Positions 17,206 to 28,140 of a stretch of DNA of 64,000 bases are shown here, in pieces; position 1 is the first letter of the stretch; every line of letters starts with the position of its first letter. The DNA is from Rickettsia canadensis str. McKiel (GTDB lineage: Bacteria; Pseudomonadota; Alphaproteobacteria; Rickettsiales; Rickettsiaceae), in assembly GCF_000014345.1 (NCBI RefSeq), contig NC_009879.1, forward strand, positions 186,001 to 250,000. The letters run 5' to 3'. A program made the position numbers and the translations under genes. The notes under the pieces are model-generated. The model was given only the letters and a program-made list of their open reading frames with translations, was not told the DNA's origin and made no database searches.

Positions 17206-19089
17206 ATGGGCAAAGTAATAGGTATTGACCTTGGGACTACTAACTCTTGCGTTGCGGTCATGGAAGGGAAAGAACCAAAAGTAATAGAAAATTCAGAAGG
17301 TGAGAGAACTACACCGTCAATAATAGCTTTTGCAAACGGAGAAAAATTAGTAGGACAATCAGCTAAGAGACAAGCAGTCACTAACCCTCGCAATACTATA
17401 TATGCGGTAAAGCGGTTAATCGGTAGAAATTTTACCGATCCTATGGTTAAGAAAGATCAAGATATTGTACCGTATAATATAGTTAAAGCCCAGAACGGTG
17501 ATGCATGGGTTGAAGCAGATAATAACAAATATTCACCAAGCCAAATTAGTGCTTTTATTTTACAAAAAATGAAAGAAACTGCTGAGAATTATTTAGGAGA
17601 AAAAGTAACACAAGCAGTAATAACTGTACCTGCTTATTTTAATGATGCACAACGTCAAGCAACGAAAGACGCAGGTAAAATAGCAGGTCTTGAAGTACTT
17701 AGAATAATTAACGAACCGACCGCTGCAGCTCTTGCTTACGGTTTTGACAAATCTGCAAGTAAGACTATTGCAGTTTATGATTTAGGCGGCGGAACGTTTG
17801 ATATTTCAATCCTTGAAATCGGTGACGGTGTTTTTGAAGTAAAATCAACAAACGGTGATACATTCCTTGGTGGCGAGGATTTTGATACAAGAATATTAAA
17901 CCATTTAATAGATGTATTTAAAAAAGCAAGCGGTATAGATTTACGTAATGATCCTTTAGCACTTCAGCGTTTGAAAGAAGCAGCGGAAAAATCTAAGAAA
18001 GAGCTATCTTCTGCAGTAACTACTGATATTAATTTGCCTTATATTACGGCTGATAGTAGCGGTCCAAAACATTTAAATATCAAATTTACTAGAGCCGAAC
18101 TTGAAAAATTAGTAGATGATTTAATTGAGAAAACCATCGAACCTTGTCGTCAAGCATTAAAGGATGCAGGTTTAAAGCCTTCCAATATTCAGGAAGTAGT
18201 GTTAGTCGGCGGTATGACTAGAATGCCGAAAGTACAAGAAGCCGTAAAAAAATTCTTTGGACGTGAACCGCATAAAGGCGTAAATCCTGATGAGGTTGTA
18301 GCCCTTGGTGCTGCTATCCAAGGCGGAGTACTTAATAAAGAAGTAACGGATATATTATTATTAGACGTTACGCCTCTATCCCTTGGTATTGAAACTCTTG
18401 GCGGTGTCTTTACTAGATTAATAGAGCGCAATACTACTATCCCGACCAAAAAAAGCCAGATATTCTCTACTGCCGATGATAATCAGCATGCTGTAACAAT
18501 TAGAGTATTCCAAGGTGAACGTCAAATGGCAAAAGATAATAAATTGCTTGGTCAGTTTAACCTTGAGGGCATACCTCCTGCACCTAGAGGTGTACCCCAA
18601 ATAGAAGTAACATTTGATATTGACGTTAATGGAATAGTACATGTTTCAGCTAAAGATAAAGCAAGCGGTAAGGAACAAAAAGTAACTATTCAAGCCTCAG
18701 GAGGACTCAGTGATGCTGAAATCGCACAAATGGTTAAAGATGCTGAGCAGAATGCTGATGAAGACAAAAAGCGTAAAGAACTTATTGAGACGAAAAATGC
18801 TGCCGATAGTTTAGTTTATTCTACTGAAAAAACTTTAAAAGATTACAGCGATAAATTATCATCAGAAGATAAAGGACTAGTCGAAGAAGCACTAGCTGCC
18901 TTAAAAGCCGTTCTTGATTCGGAAGATGCAGCTTTAATTAAAGAAAAAACTGAAAGCTTAACTGCAGCTAGCATGAAAATCGGTGAAGCAATGTATAAAG
19001 CACAAAGTGAAGGTCAGCCTTCTGAAGAAAATACTGCTAACGATGAAAAAGTAGTAGACGCCGATTTTAAGGATGTAGAGAAGAAGTAA
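17206..19089 (+). CDS. dnaK: Chaperone DnaK (Hsp70)
   Basis: DnaK is an ATP-driven chaperone that works with DnaJ and GrpE. The 627-residue protein is complete. It has phosphate-1 [13 protein letters not shown] near residue 5 and [10 protein letters not shown] plus the phosphate-2 block [13 protein letters not shown] near 195. [10 protein letters not shown] lies near 335 and the hydrophobic interdomain linker [14 protein letters not shown] near 385. A substrate-binding domain and an acidic C-terminus, [12 protein letters not shown], follow. GAGG lies seven bases before the ATG. dnaJ follows after a palindromic repeat of about 110 bases. Confidence 0.98.
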   Translation: MGKVIGIDLGTTNSCVAVMEGKEPKVIENSEGERTTPSIIAFANGEKLVGQSAKRQAVTNPRNTIYAVKRLIGRNFTDPMVKKDQDIVPYNIVKAQNGDAWVEADNNKYSPSQISAFILQKMKETAENYLGEKVTQAVITVPAYFNDAQRQATKDAGKIAGLEVLRIINEPTAAALAYGFDKSASKTIAVYDLGGGTFDISILEIGDGVFEVKSTNGDTFLGGEDFDTRILNHLIDVFKKASGIDLRNDPLALQRLKEAAEKSKKELSSAVTTDINLPYITADSSGPKHLNIKFTRAELEKLVDDLIEKTIEPCRQALKDAGLKPSNIQEVVLVGGMTRMPKVQEAVKKFFGREPHKGVNPDEVVALGAAIQGGVLNKEVTDILLLDVTPLSLGIETLGGVFTRLIERNTTIPTKKSQIFSTADDNQHAVTIRVFQGERQMAKDNKLLGQFNLEGIPPAPRGVPQIEVTFDIDVNGIVHVSAKDKASGKEQKVTIQASGGLSDAEIAQMVKDAEQNADEDKKRKELIETKNAADSLVYSTEKTLKDYSDKLSSEDKGLVEEALAALKAVLDSEDAALIKEKTESLTAASMKIGEAMYKAQSEGQPSEENTANDEKVVDADFKDVEKK

Positions 19090-19094
19090 AGCTT

Positions 19095-19178
19095 GTCATA
19101 CCGTAGTTTGACCACGGTATCCAGTAAATATATAAATGGATTCCTAAGATCCCGCAGTCAAAAGCTGCGGGATGATAA
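19095..19178. repeat. Palindromic repeat (type C) between dnaK and dnaJ
   Basis: Two hairpins are visible: ACCGTAGTTTGACCACGGT and ATCCCGCAGTCAAAAGCTGCGGGAT. They would fold in the dnaK-dnaJ transcript and might modulate the relative expression of the two genes. Confidence 0.65.
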
Positions 19179-19198
19179 CCATGTTTATAAATTAAATT

Positions 19199-20326
19199 AT
19201 GTCACAAGATTATTACCAAATTCTAGGTGTTAGTAAAACAGCTAGTTCAGCTGAGCTTAAAAAAGCTTATCACAAGCTAGCTAAACAATATCACCCCGAT
19301 AATGCGGCAGCTGGAGATACGAATGCTGAGAAGAAATTTAAAGAAATCAATGCTGCTTATGACGTTTTAAAAGATGAACAAAAAAGAGCTGCTTATGACC
19401 GTTTTGGGCATGACGCTTTTCAAAATCAACAATCACGAAGAGGAGCAGGAGGAGGGACTAGCAGTTTTCATCCCGATATTAACGATATTTTCGGTGACTT
19501 CTTTAGCGATTTTATGGGAGGTAGTAGAAGGTCACGCCCGACTTCAAGCAAAGTTAGAGGCTCGGATTTAAAATATGATCTGACAATTAATTTAGAAGAA
19601 GCATTTCACGGTATAGAAAAAAACATTAGCTTTTCTAGCGAAGTACAATGTGACACTTGTCACGGTAACGGTTCTGAAAAAGGTGAAACCATAACAACTT
19701 GCGATGCTTGCAGCGGTGTTGGAGTGACTAGAATTCAGCAAGGATTCTTTACGATCGAACAAACTTGCCATAAATGCCAAGGTAACGGACAAATGATAAA
19801 AAATCCATGCAAGAAATGTCATGGCATGGGACGTTACCATAAGCAACGCAATTTATTGGTAAATATTCCTGCAGGCGTTGAAAACGGTACTAGAATAAGG
19901 CACACAGGTGAAGGAGAAGCAGGTATTAGAGGTGGTAATAGCGGTGATTTATACGTTGATATATCAATAAAACCTCATGATATTTATAAAGTAGACGGAG
20001 CAAATTTACATTGTAAACTACCTATTAGTTTTGTAAATGCTGCCCTTGGAGGGGAAGTAGAAGTACCAATCATTGAAGGCGGAAAAGTAAATTTAACAAT
20101 TCCTGCAGGTACACAAAACGGTGATCAATTAAGACTACGCAGTAAAGGTATGTCTAAAATGAGATCAACTATTAGGGGTGATATGCTGACACATATTCAT
20201 GTTGAAGTACCTAAAAATTTATCTAAAAGACAGCGTGAGTTACTAGAAGAATTCAAAAAAGAATCCATGAGTGAAAAAGAAAACGACAGCAGCTTTTTTA
20301 ACAAAATGAAAAGCTTATGGTCGTAA
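19199..20326 (+). CDS. dnaJ: Chaperone DnaJ (Hsp40, class I)
   Basis: This J-protein stimulates the DnaK ATPase and delivers substrates. The 375-residue product is a complete class I DnaJ. The J domain at 1-70 has H32-P33-D34, and a G/F-rich segment spans about 80-110. Four CxxCxGxG zinc motifs have pairs at C151/C154, C168/C171, C190/C193 and C204/C207. Two beta-barrel substrate domains precede a dimerisation tail ending in FFNKMKSLW. Confidence 0.98.
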
Positions 20327-20409
20327 ATTTTGTGTAACTTTCCTATAGAAATAAAACCTGTGATGTTATAAATATTATTTGCATAATATTATTACCGGAG
20401 GAGGTGTCT

Positions 20410-20649
20410 ATGCCTGATAAAAATAAGGATGATTTACCTGATTAAAACATCTTCAGAGCTATGCTAAGGATATTTTATCGCGAAGCTTTTAATCATGCAT
20501 TTGAGCGATATAATGATGCCGATAAAAGACATAAGGATGATTCAAGAGAAGCAGTTGCACACAAAGTAGCGTGTTCAGCCGTTGAAAAACAATACCATAA
20601 AAATGATAAAGGACATTGGGTGGAGAAAATAAGTCCAAGAAATTTATAA
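20410..20649 (+). pseudogene. chaB: chaB-family gene interrupted by compensating frameshifts and a stop
   Basis: A strong GGAGGAGG site precedes ATG 20410, which opens MPDKNKDDLPD and then meets TAA at 20443. Reading one frame over gives KHLQSYAKDI, the expected continuation of ChaB proteins. The original frame then resumes with FYREAFNHAFERYNDADKRH and continues through SREAVAHKVA and KGHWVEK to 20649. Two small indels therefore shifted and restored the frame, leaving a premature stop. The C-terminal 62 codons could start at ATG 20461 but have no ribosome binding site. ChaB is a small protein of uncertain function, once linked to cation transport. Confidence 0.75.
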
Positions 20650-20729
20650 GCTTATGAGATTTTAAATTGAATCCTTGAAATTCGATAAGCCTATATGTAT
20701 ATTTAGGTATTAACTGAATTTAAGTTCTT

Positions 20730-21473
20730 ATGAAATTAGCAAAATTATTAAGTGTCCTTTTCATTATAGGACTATCTTTAAGTGGCTGTAAAAGCAAAAA
20801 AAACAGTGATGATGTAGTAGTACCTATTCCTACACTTTATAACGAAGGTATTATTTTGTTAGAAAAGAAAAAATATAAGAAAGCTGCAGAAGAATTCGGA
20901 AGAGTATTTTACCAACATCCAGGTAATGAAATGACGCCGCAAGCTGAATTGATGCAGGCCTATTCTTTATTTCTTGCCACTCAATATGAAGAAGCGGTTG
21001 ATGTGCTTGATATGTTCATTAATTTGCATCCTGCAAATGTTGATATTGCGTATGCATATTACCTTAAAGCTCTATCATATTATATGTTAATTTCTGACGT
21101 AAACCATGATCAATCTAGAACTTTCCTTGCTAAAGACAGTTTTAAAGACATAATAGAAAAATTCTCAAATACCAAATATGCCATTGATGCATCTTTAAAA
21201 ATTGACCTAGTAAATGATCATCTAGCAGGTAAAGAGATGATGGTAGGTCGTTTCTACTTAAAGAAAAAGAATCCTATAGCAGCAATTAACAGATTTGAAG
21301 AGGTAATCAATCATTATCAAACTACTTCTCATTCGGTAGAAGCTCTTTACCGTTTAGCCGAAAGCTACATGATGCTTGGACTGCCAGATGAAGCAAAAAA
21401 ATATGCATCGGTGTTAGGTTATAACTACCCCGATAGTCAGTGGTATAGTTATGCATATAAGTTGGTCAAGTAG
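20730..21473 (+). CDS. bamD: Outer membrane assembly lipoprotein BamD (ComL)
   Basis: BamD is the essential lipoprotein of the BAM complex and cooperates with BamA. The 247 residues have a lipoprotein signal ending L-S-G-C, giving acyl-Cys20. Tandem TPR-like helices follow, with YNEGIILLEKKKYKKAAEEF, AQLMQAYSLFLATQYEEAVD-type, FDEVINHYQ-like and ALYRLAESYMMLGLPDEA segments. The length fits the family. The start context is AT-rich without a strong Shine-Dalgarno. Confidence 0.95.
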   Translation: MKLAKLLSVLFIIGLSLSGCKSKKNSDDVVVPIPTLYNEGIILLEKKKYKKAAEEFGRVFYQHPGNEMTPQAELMQAYSLFLATQYEEAVDVLDMFINLHPANVDIAYAYYLKALSYYMLISDVNHDQSRTFLAKDSFKDIIEKFSNTKYAIDASLKIDLVNDHLAGKEMMVGRFYLKKKNPIAAINRFEEVINHYQTTSHSVEALYRLAESYMMLGLPDEAKKYASVLGYNYPDSQWYSYAYKLVK

Positions 21474-21500
21474 TATGATAGTGGTAAATATGAAGAAGAG

Positions 21501-21625
21501 TTATACGAAGATCAACTTTAAAAAGAGTAAGGAATTCACAAGGCAAGGAGCGGAACTATATATTAGTGGATACCTGCACTCTTTGTAGAATGACGATGCC
21601 AATTTTTGAAGTTCTATCTTAGTAT
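21501..21625. repeat. Palindromic repeat (type B) between bamD and recN
   Basis: The ends TTATACGAAGATCAACTTT and CCAATTTTTGAAGTTC match the other type B elements, and the interior contains AAGGCAAGGAGCGGA. It ends six bases before the recN start. Confidence 0.65.
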
Positions 21626-21630
21626 TAATT

Positions 21631-23271
21631 ATGCTCCAGAGCCTTTTAGTTAAGAATTTCATTCTGATAGATGAGCTGGAAATTGAGTTTAATAAAGGTT
21701 TATGTGTTATTACCGGTGAGACAGGAGCTGGTAAATCTATTTTACTCGATGCTATTTTATTTTGCCTAGGTTACAAAATTTCAAACAATATAATAAAGCG
21801 TGGAAAAGATTACGCTGTTGTTAGTATAATATACTCTTTAAATGAAGAAATAAAAAATTTTCTACTACAAAATTTTATTGAACCTGAAGAGTTATTACTT
21901 GTAAAGTGTTTGCACAAAACCGAAGGACGGAAAAAATTCTTCATTAATAATCAAGTAGTTAATAAGACTCTTATGCAGCAATTAGCTACGTACTTATTTG
22001 AGCTTCATGGACAAAATCATAACATTTCTCTTCTAGAAGCAAATACGCAGCGTGATATTTTAGACAGTTATGGAAATATTTTGGACTTCCGAGCGGAGCT
22101 TTCCAAATGTTATCAAATTTGGAAAGATACTCAGAAAGAAATTGCTGAAATAACACTTAAACAAAATTCTATAGAACAAGAAATTGATTATTTAAGCTTT
22201 GCAACGGAAGAATTAACTAAGTTGAACATTCAAATAGGTGAAGAAGAAAAATTAGCAAATATACGAAAAGATTTGCAAAATAAAGATAAAGAGTTACAGC
22301 TAATAAAAGATACTCTAGAACAGATCAACAATCCCGAAATAAATATTTCAATTAATAGGGCAGAAAAATTATTAGCAAGACAAGGTCAGAACAAACATTT
22401 TAAAACTATTGCTACAAGTTTAGAAGAAGCCTATAATAATTTAGAAGAAGCACGCCAAGAATTATCAAATCTGTTAGATAGTTTTAATTATAAGGAATCT
22501 AATCTTGAAGAAACAGAAGAAAGATTATTTTTAATAAAAGCTATTAGTCGTAAATATAATGTTCCTGCTAATGGGTTAGGTGTATTTTTAGATAAATCTT
22601 TAGAGCAGCTCGGTATATTAAAAAACAAAATAGCAAATAGCAATGAGTTAAAAGCTCAAGAAGTGCTATTGCAGCAAAAATATTATGAATTAGCAAGCAG
22701 TTTATCTAAAAAGCGTCTTATTGCTGCAAAACACCTAGAAGAATCGTTGCATCAGGAGCTAAAACAGCTTAAAATGGCGAAAACAATCTTTAGGATTGAG
22801 ATAACTGCTAGAAAAGAACCGACAGCATGCGGTAATGACGATATTGTTTTTAAGGCTTCTACTAATCCCGGAACGGCAGCGGAAGTAATTAATAAGATTG
22901 CTTCCAACGGTGAATTATCAAGGTGCATGCTTGCTTTAAAAACTTCTTTATTTGATAAAATGGTAAAAGCGTCTATTATATTTGATGAAATAGATGTTGG
23001 AATCGGCGGTGAAGTTGCAGATAAAGTAGGTGAGAGATTAAAAAAGCTTAGTACTGTTACTCAAGTAATAGTTATTACACACCAGCCGCAAGTAGCAGGT
23101 AAAGCAGACTTACATATAAAAATTGAGAAAACGCAGCTAGAAAAAGAAACAAAGGTAACAGCAAAAGCTTTAAATTTATCTGAAAGACAAGAGGAACTCG
23201 CCCGCATGATTTCAGGTAAAACAATTACCAAGACAAGTTTAAAGGCAGCAAAAGAATTGTTACATTTGTAG
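21631..23271 (+). CDS. recN: DNA repair protein RecN
   Basis: RecN is an SMC-like ATPase acting early in double-strand break repair. The 546-residue protein has Walker A GETGAGKS at 29-36 and the family sequence FELHGQNHN near 128. A central coiled-coil region spans about 150-350. The signature region (GELSRCMLALK) lies near 430, followed by Walker B in IIFDEIDVGIGGEVA. The C-terminal D-loop region reads TQVIVITHQPQVAGKAD. The length is close to E. coli RecN (553). The gene appears intact. Confidence 0.96.
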   Translation: MLQSLLVKNFILIDELEIEFNKGLCVITGETGAGKSILLDAILFCLGYKISNNIIKRGKDYAVVSIIYSLNEEIKNFLLQNFIEPEELLLVKCLHKTEGRKKFFINNQVVNKTLMQQLATYLFELHGQNHNISLLEANTQRDILDSYGNILDFRAELSKCYQIWKDTQKEIAEITLKQNSIEQEIDYLSFATEELTKLNIQIGEEEKLANIRKDLQNKDKELQLIKDTLEQINNPEINISINRAEKLLARQGQNKHFKTIATSLEEAYNNLEEARQELSNLLDSFNYKESNLEETEERLFLIKAISRKYNVPANGLGVFLDKSLEQLGILKNKIANSNELKAQEVLLQQKYYELASSLSKKRLIAAKHLEESLHQELKQLKMAKTIFRIEITARKEPTACGNDDIVFKASTNPGTAAEVINKIASNGELSRCMLALKTSLFDKMVKASIIFDEIDVGIGGEVADKVGERLKKLSTVTQVIVITHQPQVAGKADLHIKIEKTQLEKETKVTAKALNLSERQEELARMISGKTITKTSLKAAKELLHL

Positions 23272-23280
23272 TAGTACTCA

Positions 23281-23422
23281 TTGTCATCACGCGACTTGAT
23301 CACGTGATCTAAAGAAGCAATATCTACAATACTAATAACTTTATTACTGTATCACGCTAGAACTAGAAGCTCACGGGGTGATATTAAGTGTTTCTAGATT
23401 TGCGCTTTTGCGGGAATGACAT
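23281..23422. repeat. Palindromic repeat (type C/D composite)
   Basis: TGTCATCACGCGACTTGATC and CACGTGATC start the element. TTTCTAGATTTGCGC and TTTTGCGGGAATGACATT close it, so halves of two element types appear joined. Confidence 0.55.
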
Positions 23423-23458
23423 TCGAGTAGTACAACAAAACTTACAATAGAGAACAAT

Positions 23459-24946
23459 ATGAACAACTACACAAAATTAGAAAATGCATTTTCAACCATC
23501 TCTCATTTTAATAATATTCTAAACATATTATATTGGGATGTTGCGGTAAATATGCCTATAGGTTCAGGTGAGAGTCGCAGCAACGAAATAATAACTTTAA
23601 CATCGCTTGTTCATTCTATGCTCAAATCTCCTCTCCTAAAAGAGCTACTTAGCAAAGCAAAAGAAGAATCAAAAAACCTTAACAATTGGCAAAATGCTAA
23701 TATTAGAGAGATTGAGAGAAAGATAACAGATGCAAATTGCATCGATGAGCAACTACAAAAGAAGTTAGTAGCTGCTACTAATAAAGCAGAACTTGTTTGG
23801 CGAGAAGCAAGAAAAAATAATGACTATAACTTATTCAAACCACACTTACAAAAAGTTTTAGATTATACGAAAGAAGTAGCAAAAGCACGAGCAGATGTTT
23901 TTAATTGCGGATTATACGACTCATTAATAGATATGTATGATCCAAGCAGAAAAAGTAACGAGATCAAGCAATTTTTTTCGGTACTTAAAAAAGAACTCCG
24001 GGAGCTTATAAATAAAGTTTTAGAAAAGCAAAAAGGTGAAAAAAAATTAGTAAAGATTAGTAGACTAGATCCTAAGATGCAAAAGCGTATCGGAAAACGC
24101 ATTATGGAAATTATGCAGTTTGATTTAGCAAAAGGGCGACTTGACGAATCGAATCATCCTTTTTGCAGTGGCACACCAAACGATATACGTTTAACTACTA
24201 GGTATGATAAAGACAATTTCATAAGCGGTTTAATGGGAATTATTCATGAAACAGGTCATGCTTTATATGAGCAAAATTTGCCAGAAATGTATAAAGGACA
24301 ACCGGTAGGACTTGCTAAAGGTATGGCTTTTCATGAAAGCCAGTCTTTATTTATGGAGATGCAAGTAGGGAGATCAAGAGAATTTACAGAATTTTTAGCC
24401 AAATTACTTCACGATGAATTTAATATAAAAGGTGAAGAATATTCAGCGGAAAATTTATATAGAAAAATTACAAGAGTTATGCCTGATTTTATAAGAGTGG
24501 ATGCAGATGAAATAACTTATCCAATGCATGTAATATTACGTTTCGAGATTGAAGAACTGCTAATCAACGGTAATTTAAACCTTGATGATTTACCAACCTT
24601 TTGGGATAGTAATATGGTGGAATATTTAGGTATTAAACCAACAAGTTTCAGTAATGGCTGTCTTCAAGATATTCATTGGTCACATGGAAGTTTCGGTTAC
24701 TTTCCTGCCTATACAAACGGTGCAATTATTGCTGCGATGATGATGAAAAAAGTAAAAGAGATGCACCCAAATATAAAAGATGATATATTAAATGGTGATT
24801 TTAGTAATCTAAATAATTATCTAAATAAGAATTTTAGAAATCTCGGTTCGTTAAACAATTCAGCTGATTTATTAAAAAGTGCTAGCGGTGAGGACAAAAT
24901 AAATCCTGAAGTGTATATCAAGTATTTAGAGGGGAAGTATTTATAG
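23459..24946 (+). CDS. M32 family metallocarboxypeptidase (thermostable carboxypeptidase 1)
   Basis: This is a cytosolic zinc or cobalt carboxypeptidase of family M32 (Thermus Taq type), which removes C-terminal residues from peptides. The 495 residues are mostly helical. The metal motif HETGH is at 263-267, and the third ligand region FHESQSLFMEMQVGR is near 291. The family block IRVDADEITYPMHVILRFEIE lies near 355, and the C-terminal segment HWSHGSFGYFPAYTNG near 405 is also diagnostic. Peptide recycling from host-derived protein is a plausible role. Confidence 0.93.
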   Translation: MNNYTKLENAFSTISHFNNILNILYWDVAVNMPIGSGESRSNEIITLTSLVHSMLKSPLLKELLSKAKEESKNLNNWQNANIREIERKITDANCIDEQLQKKLVAATNKAELVWREARKNNDYNLFKPHLQKVLDYTKEVAKARADVFNCGLYDSLIDMYDPSRKSNEIKQFFSVLKKELRELINKVLEKQKGEKKLVKISRLDPKMQKRIGKRIMEIMQFDLAKGRLDESNHPFCSGTPNDIRLTTRYDKDNFISGLMGIIHETGHALYEQNLPEMYKGQPVGLAKGMAFHESQSLFMEMQVGRSREFTEFLAKLLHDEFNIKGEEYSAENLYRKITRVMPDFIRVDADEITYPMHVILRFEIEELLINGNLNLDDLPTFWDSNMVEYLGIKPTSFSNGCLQDIHWSHGSFGYFPAYTNGAIIAAMMMKKVKEMHPNIKDDILNGDFSNLNNYLNKNFRNLGSLNNSADLLKSASGEDKINPEVYIKYLEGKYL

Positions 24947-24954
24947 TAAACACT

Positions 24955-25142
24955 GTCATAAGCTAAACGATTGAAGGCTTTGCTGTATAGATCTGTAAAA
25001 CCCACTGTTGTTAGCCTGTTGCTTGACTACGGGGACCAAACTTAGAGTGTGAATTTTTGACATTTCTAACTGGATCCCACGATCAAGTCGCAGGATTAAC
25101 AGTGTAGAATCATTCAACGCAACAATGCCTACTCGCAATGAT
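24955..25142. repeat. Palindromic repeat (type C) before sucA
   Basis: It contains GCTTGACTACGGGGACC, TGGATCCCACGATCAAGTCG and the tail CTCGCAATGATG. The tail is shared with the element before nusB and creates an ATG ahead of the sucA frame. Confidence 0.6.
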
Positions 25143-25182
25143 GTCTTACGACAAACAATCAAACAATACAAACAAAAATAAT

Positions 25183-27972
25183 ATGGAAGAATATTTAAAA
25201 AAAACAGACTTTTTATTTGGCGGGAATGCTGTTTTTCTTGAAGAGCTATATAGACAATATTTAACAAATCCCACTTCAGTTGATCAAACTTGGCGAAAGT
25301 TTTTTTCTCAAATTAAAGACAATAATGAATCTTTGTTTAATAAAAGTACAGCAAAAATAATTATCTCTAATGATACTAAAAAAGAATCCTTAAATAATAA
25401 TCTCTCTTCTGAAATCTTAAATAGTTTCAAAGCTAAAGAAATGATAAATGCTTATCGCAAGTATGCTCATTATTTAGCAAATCTTGATCCACTTGGTCTT
25501 GAGATTCGTAAAACAAAAAATGATTTAAAGCTTAATATAGAAACTTTTGGTTTTGATAGCGGTCAGCTAGAAGACAACATTAATATTACGGATGAATTTG
25601 TTGGTACTTGGAACTGCAAATTATCTGAATTAGTTACCAAGCTTGATAAAGTTTATACAAATTCTATAGGTATAGAGTTTGAACAAATAGAAAATGTAGA
25701 AGAAAAAAACTGGTTATATAATAAGCTAGAAAGCGAAGTTATCTTTTCTTCTGAAGAAAAAAAAGCTATCTTAAATGATTTAGTGGAAGTGGAGGGGTTT
25801 GAACAATATCTACATACAAAATTCCCTGGAGCTAAACGTTTTTCTATTGAGGGCGGTGATGCTTCTATAGTTGCCATGAGTAAAGCTATAGATTTATCTA
25901 TGCATCAAGGCGTTGAAGAACTAGTCATCGGTATGGCACATCGAGGGAGATTAAATACCATAACTAAAGTAGTCGGCAAACCATATAAAGCCGTTATTGC
26001 AGGCTTCATAAGCGGCAGCGTATTTCCTGATGAGCTAAATGTTTCAGGCGATGTAAAATATCACTTAGGATATTCCTCGGATAGAGTCGTAGGGGATAAG
26101 AAAATACATTTATCACTAGCCTATAATCCATCGCATTTAGAGGCAGTAAACCCTATAGTCGCAGGAAAAGTAAGAGCAAAGCAAGATATACTTAAAGATA
26201 CTAAACGTAATAAAGTAAAAGCTATTTTAGTGCATGGTGATGCCGCTTTTTGCGGTCAAGGCGTAGTAGCAGAGAGTCTATCAATGTCGCCTTTAGCCGC
26301 TTATGATATCGGCGGGATATTGCATTTCGTAATTAACAATCAGCTAGGTTTTACAGCGAATGCTGCAGATACTAGAGCTAGCAGATATTCTACGGAGTTC
26401 GCTAAAATAATAGCTGCCCCAATTTTACATGTTAACGGTGACGATATAGAAGCAGTGTTAAAAGCAACTAATATTGCTGTAGAATACAGGCAGAAATTTG
26501 GTAAGGATGTTGTAGTAGAAATTGTTTGTTACCGAAAATATGGGCATAATGAGGGTGACGAGCCGATGTATACGCAAGGCCAGATGTATAACATTATAAA
26601 AAGTAAACTGACTCCTGGAAATATTTACGCAAATGAGTTAGTAAAAAGTGGTATAATTGATCATAATTATTTTCCTAAATTAAAAGAAGCATTTAAAGCA
26701 AAGCTAGATAAGGAATATGAGCATGCTAAAAGTTATAAGCACGAAGCTCATTTCTTAGGCGGTTTATGGCAAGGCATTTCTCGTACTCTTAAGTCTACTT
26801 CAGTAACAGGTATAAATAAAAAAACCTTACAAGATTTAGGAATCAAACTATGCACAATACCGAAAAATTTTACCGTTAACGCAAAACTTGTAAAATTATT
26901 TGATGCTAGAAAGGCTAGTTTAACCACAGACAAGCCTATTGACTGGGCGACGGCAGAACAGCTAGCTTTCGCAACGCTGCTCAACACAGGGACGTATATA
27001 AGATTAACAGGGCAGGATTCAGAACGCGGTACTTTCTCGCATCGTCATTCGGTATTGCATAACCAAATTGACGATACTACCTATATACCTTTAAATAATC
27101 TATCGAAAAACCAAGCAAAATGTGAGGTGGCCGATAGTAATTTATCTGAATATGCGGTGCTTGGTTTTGAATATGGTTATTCTTTAGCAAATCCTAAAAA
27201 CCTGATTTTGTGGGAAGCACAATTTGGTGATTTTGCTAATGGGGCTCAAATTATTTTTGATCAGTTTATTGCAAGTGCTGAAACTAAATGGCTTCGTATG
27301 AGCGGGCTTGTGGTTTTGTTACCTCACGCATTTGAGGGGCAAGGACCGGAGCATAGTTCGGCAAGGCTTGAGAGATTCTTACAATTAGCTGCAGAAGATA
27401 ACATGTATGTTACATATCCGACTACCCCTGCTTCGATTTTTCATCTGCTACGTCGCCAAATACTTGATGATACACGCAAACCGTTAATCGTAATGTCACC
27501 GAAATCACTATTACGTCATAAATATGCCGTATCTAAACTTGATGAGCTAGGCGAAAATACTACTTTCTTACCGGTTTTAGATGAAGTAAATAAAGTAGAT
27601 GCAAACAATATTACTAAAGTAATATTATGTAGTGGCAAGGTATATTATGATTTGTTTGAAATGCGTGGGAATAATAGTAATATAGCGATTATTAGGTTAG
27701 AACAATTATATCCTTTTGAAAAAAAGGTTGTAGCATCATTATTAAAAAAATATAATAGGACGCAGGAATTTATTTGGTGTCAGGAAGAACCGAAGAATAT
27801 GGGAGCTTGGCGTTATATAGTTTCTCACTTAAACGATGCTTTAAAAGAAGCCGCCATTAATAATGAATTTAAATATGTAGGTAGAGAGGAATCAGCCTCT
27901 CCAGCAGTAGGTTCACTGCAAGTACATAATAAACAGCAGGAAAGATTGCTAAAAGAAGCAATAGAGATTTGA
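25183..27972 (+). CDS. sucA: 2-oxoglutarate dehydrogenase E1 component
   Basis: SucA is the thiamine-diphosphate E1 enzyme of the 2-oxoglutarate dehydrogenase complex of the TCA cycle. The 929-residue product (from [14 protein letters not shown]) has the E1o N-terminal motif LEELYRQYL and the [13 protein letters not shown] active-site region. [11 protein letters not shown] and the ThDP motif region [17 protein letters not shown] with [11 protein letters not shown] are present. So are the histidine loop [14 protein letters not shown] and the C-terminal EEPKNMGAW. The frame is open from ATG 25138, but those 15 residues arise from the palindromic repeat tail, so the internal ATG is favoured. sucB follows on the same strand. 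Confidence 0.95.
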   Translation: MEEYLKKTDFLFGGNAVFLEELYRQYLTNPTSVDQTWRKFFSQIKDNNESLFNKSTAKIIISNDTKKESLNNNLSSEILNSFKAKEMINAYRKYAHYLANLDPLGLEIRKTKNDLKLNIETFGFDSGQLEDNINITDEFVGTWNCKLSELVTKLDKVYTNSIGIEFEQIENVEEKNWLYNKLESEVIFSSEEKKAILNDLVEVEGFEQYLHTKFPGAKRFSIEGGDASIVAMSKAIDLSMHQGVEELVIGMAHRGRLNTITKVVGKPYKAVIAGFISGSVFPDELNVSGDVKYHLGYSSDRVVGDKKIHLSLAYNPSHLEAVNPIVAGKVRAKQDILKDTKRNKVKAILVHGDAAFCGQGVVAESLSMSPLAAYDIGGILHFVINNQLGFTANAADTRASRYSTEFAKIIAAPILHVNGDDIEAVLKATNIAVEYRQKFGKDVVVEIVCYRKYGHNEGDEPMYTQGQMYNIIKSKLTPGNIYANELVKSGIIDHNYFPKLKEAFKAKLDKEYEHAKSYKHEAHFLGGLWQGISRTLKSTSVTGINKKTLQDLGIKLCTIPKNFTVNAKLVKLFDARKASLTTDKPIDWATAEQLAFATLLNTGTYIRLTGQDSERGTFSHRHSVLHNQIDDTTYIPLNNLSKNQAKCEVADSNLSEYAVLGFEYGYSLANPKNLILWEAQFGDFANGAQIIFDQFIASAETKWLRMSGLVVLLPHAFEGQGPEHSSARLERFLQLAAEDNMYVTYPTTPASIFHLLRRQILDDTRKPLIVMSPKSLLRHKYAVSKLDELGENTTFLPVLDEVNKVDANNITKVILCSGKVYYDLFEMRGNNSNIAIIRLEQLYPFEKKVVASLLKKYNRTQEFIWCQEEPKNMGAWRYIVSHLNDALKEAAINNEFKYVGREESASPAVGSLQVHNKQQERLLKEAIEI

Positions 27973-28002
27973 ATATTGTGGTTGGATAGTTTAAAAAATT
28001 AA

Positions 28003-28102
28003 GTTGTTATCCCGCGATTTGATCACGGGATCTAGTTTATACTAAAATTATTAGTATTTTCTATTGTTTTTTGGATACTGTGTTCAAGCCACAGTATGAC
28101 AT
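28003..28102. repeat. Palindromic repeat (type C) between sucA and sucB
   Basis: TATCCCGCGATTTGATCACG with GGATCTAG and GGATACTGTGTTCAAGCCAC with AGTATGACA flank an ATTATTAGTATTTT loop. It lies inside the sucAB unit. Confidence 0.65.
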
Positions 28103-28140
28103 CGAATCATTTTGCGATTTTTTTAGGAGTAAAATAAACT

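Noticed and set aside
20461..20649. A 62-codon ORF considered as an intact small gene
   Set aside because: It is the C-terminal part of a broken chaB and lacks its own ribosome binding site.
24956..25267. A 103-codon minus-strand frame at the sucA start
   Set aside because: It reads through a palindromic repeat and the antisense of sucA.
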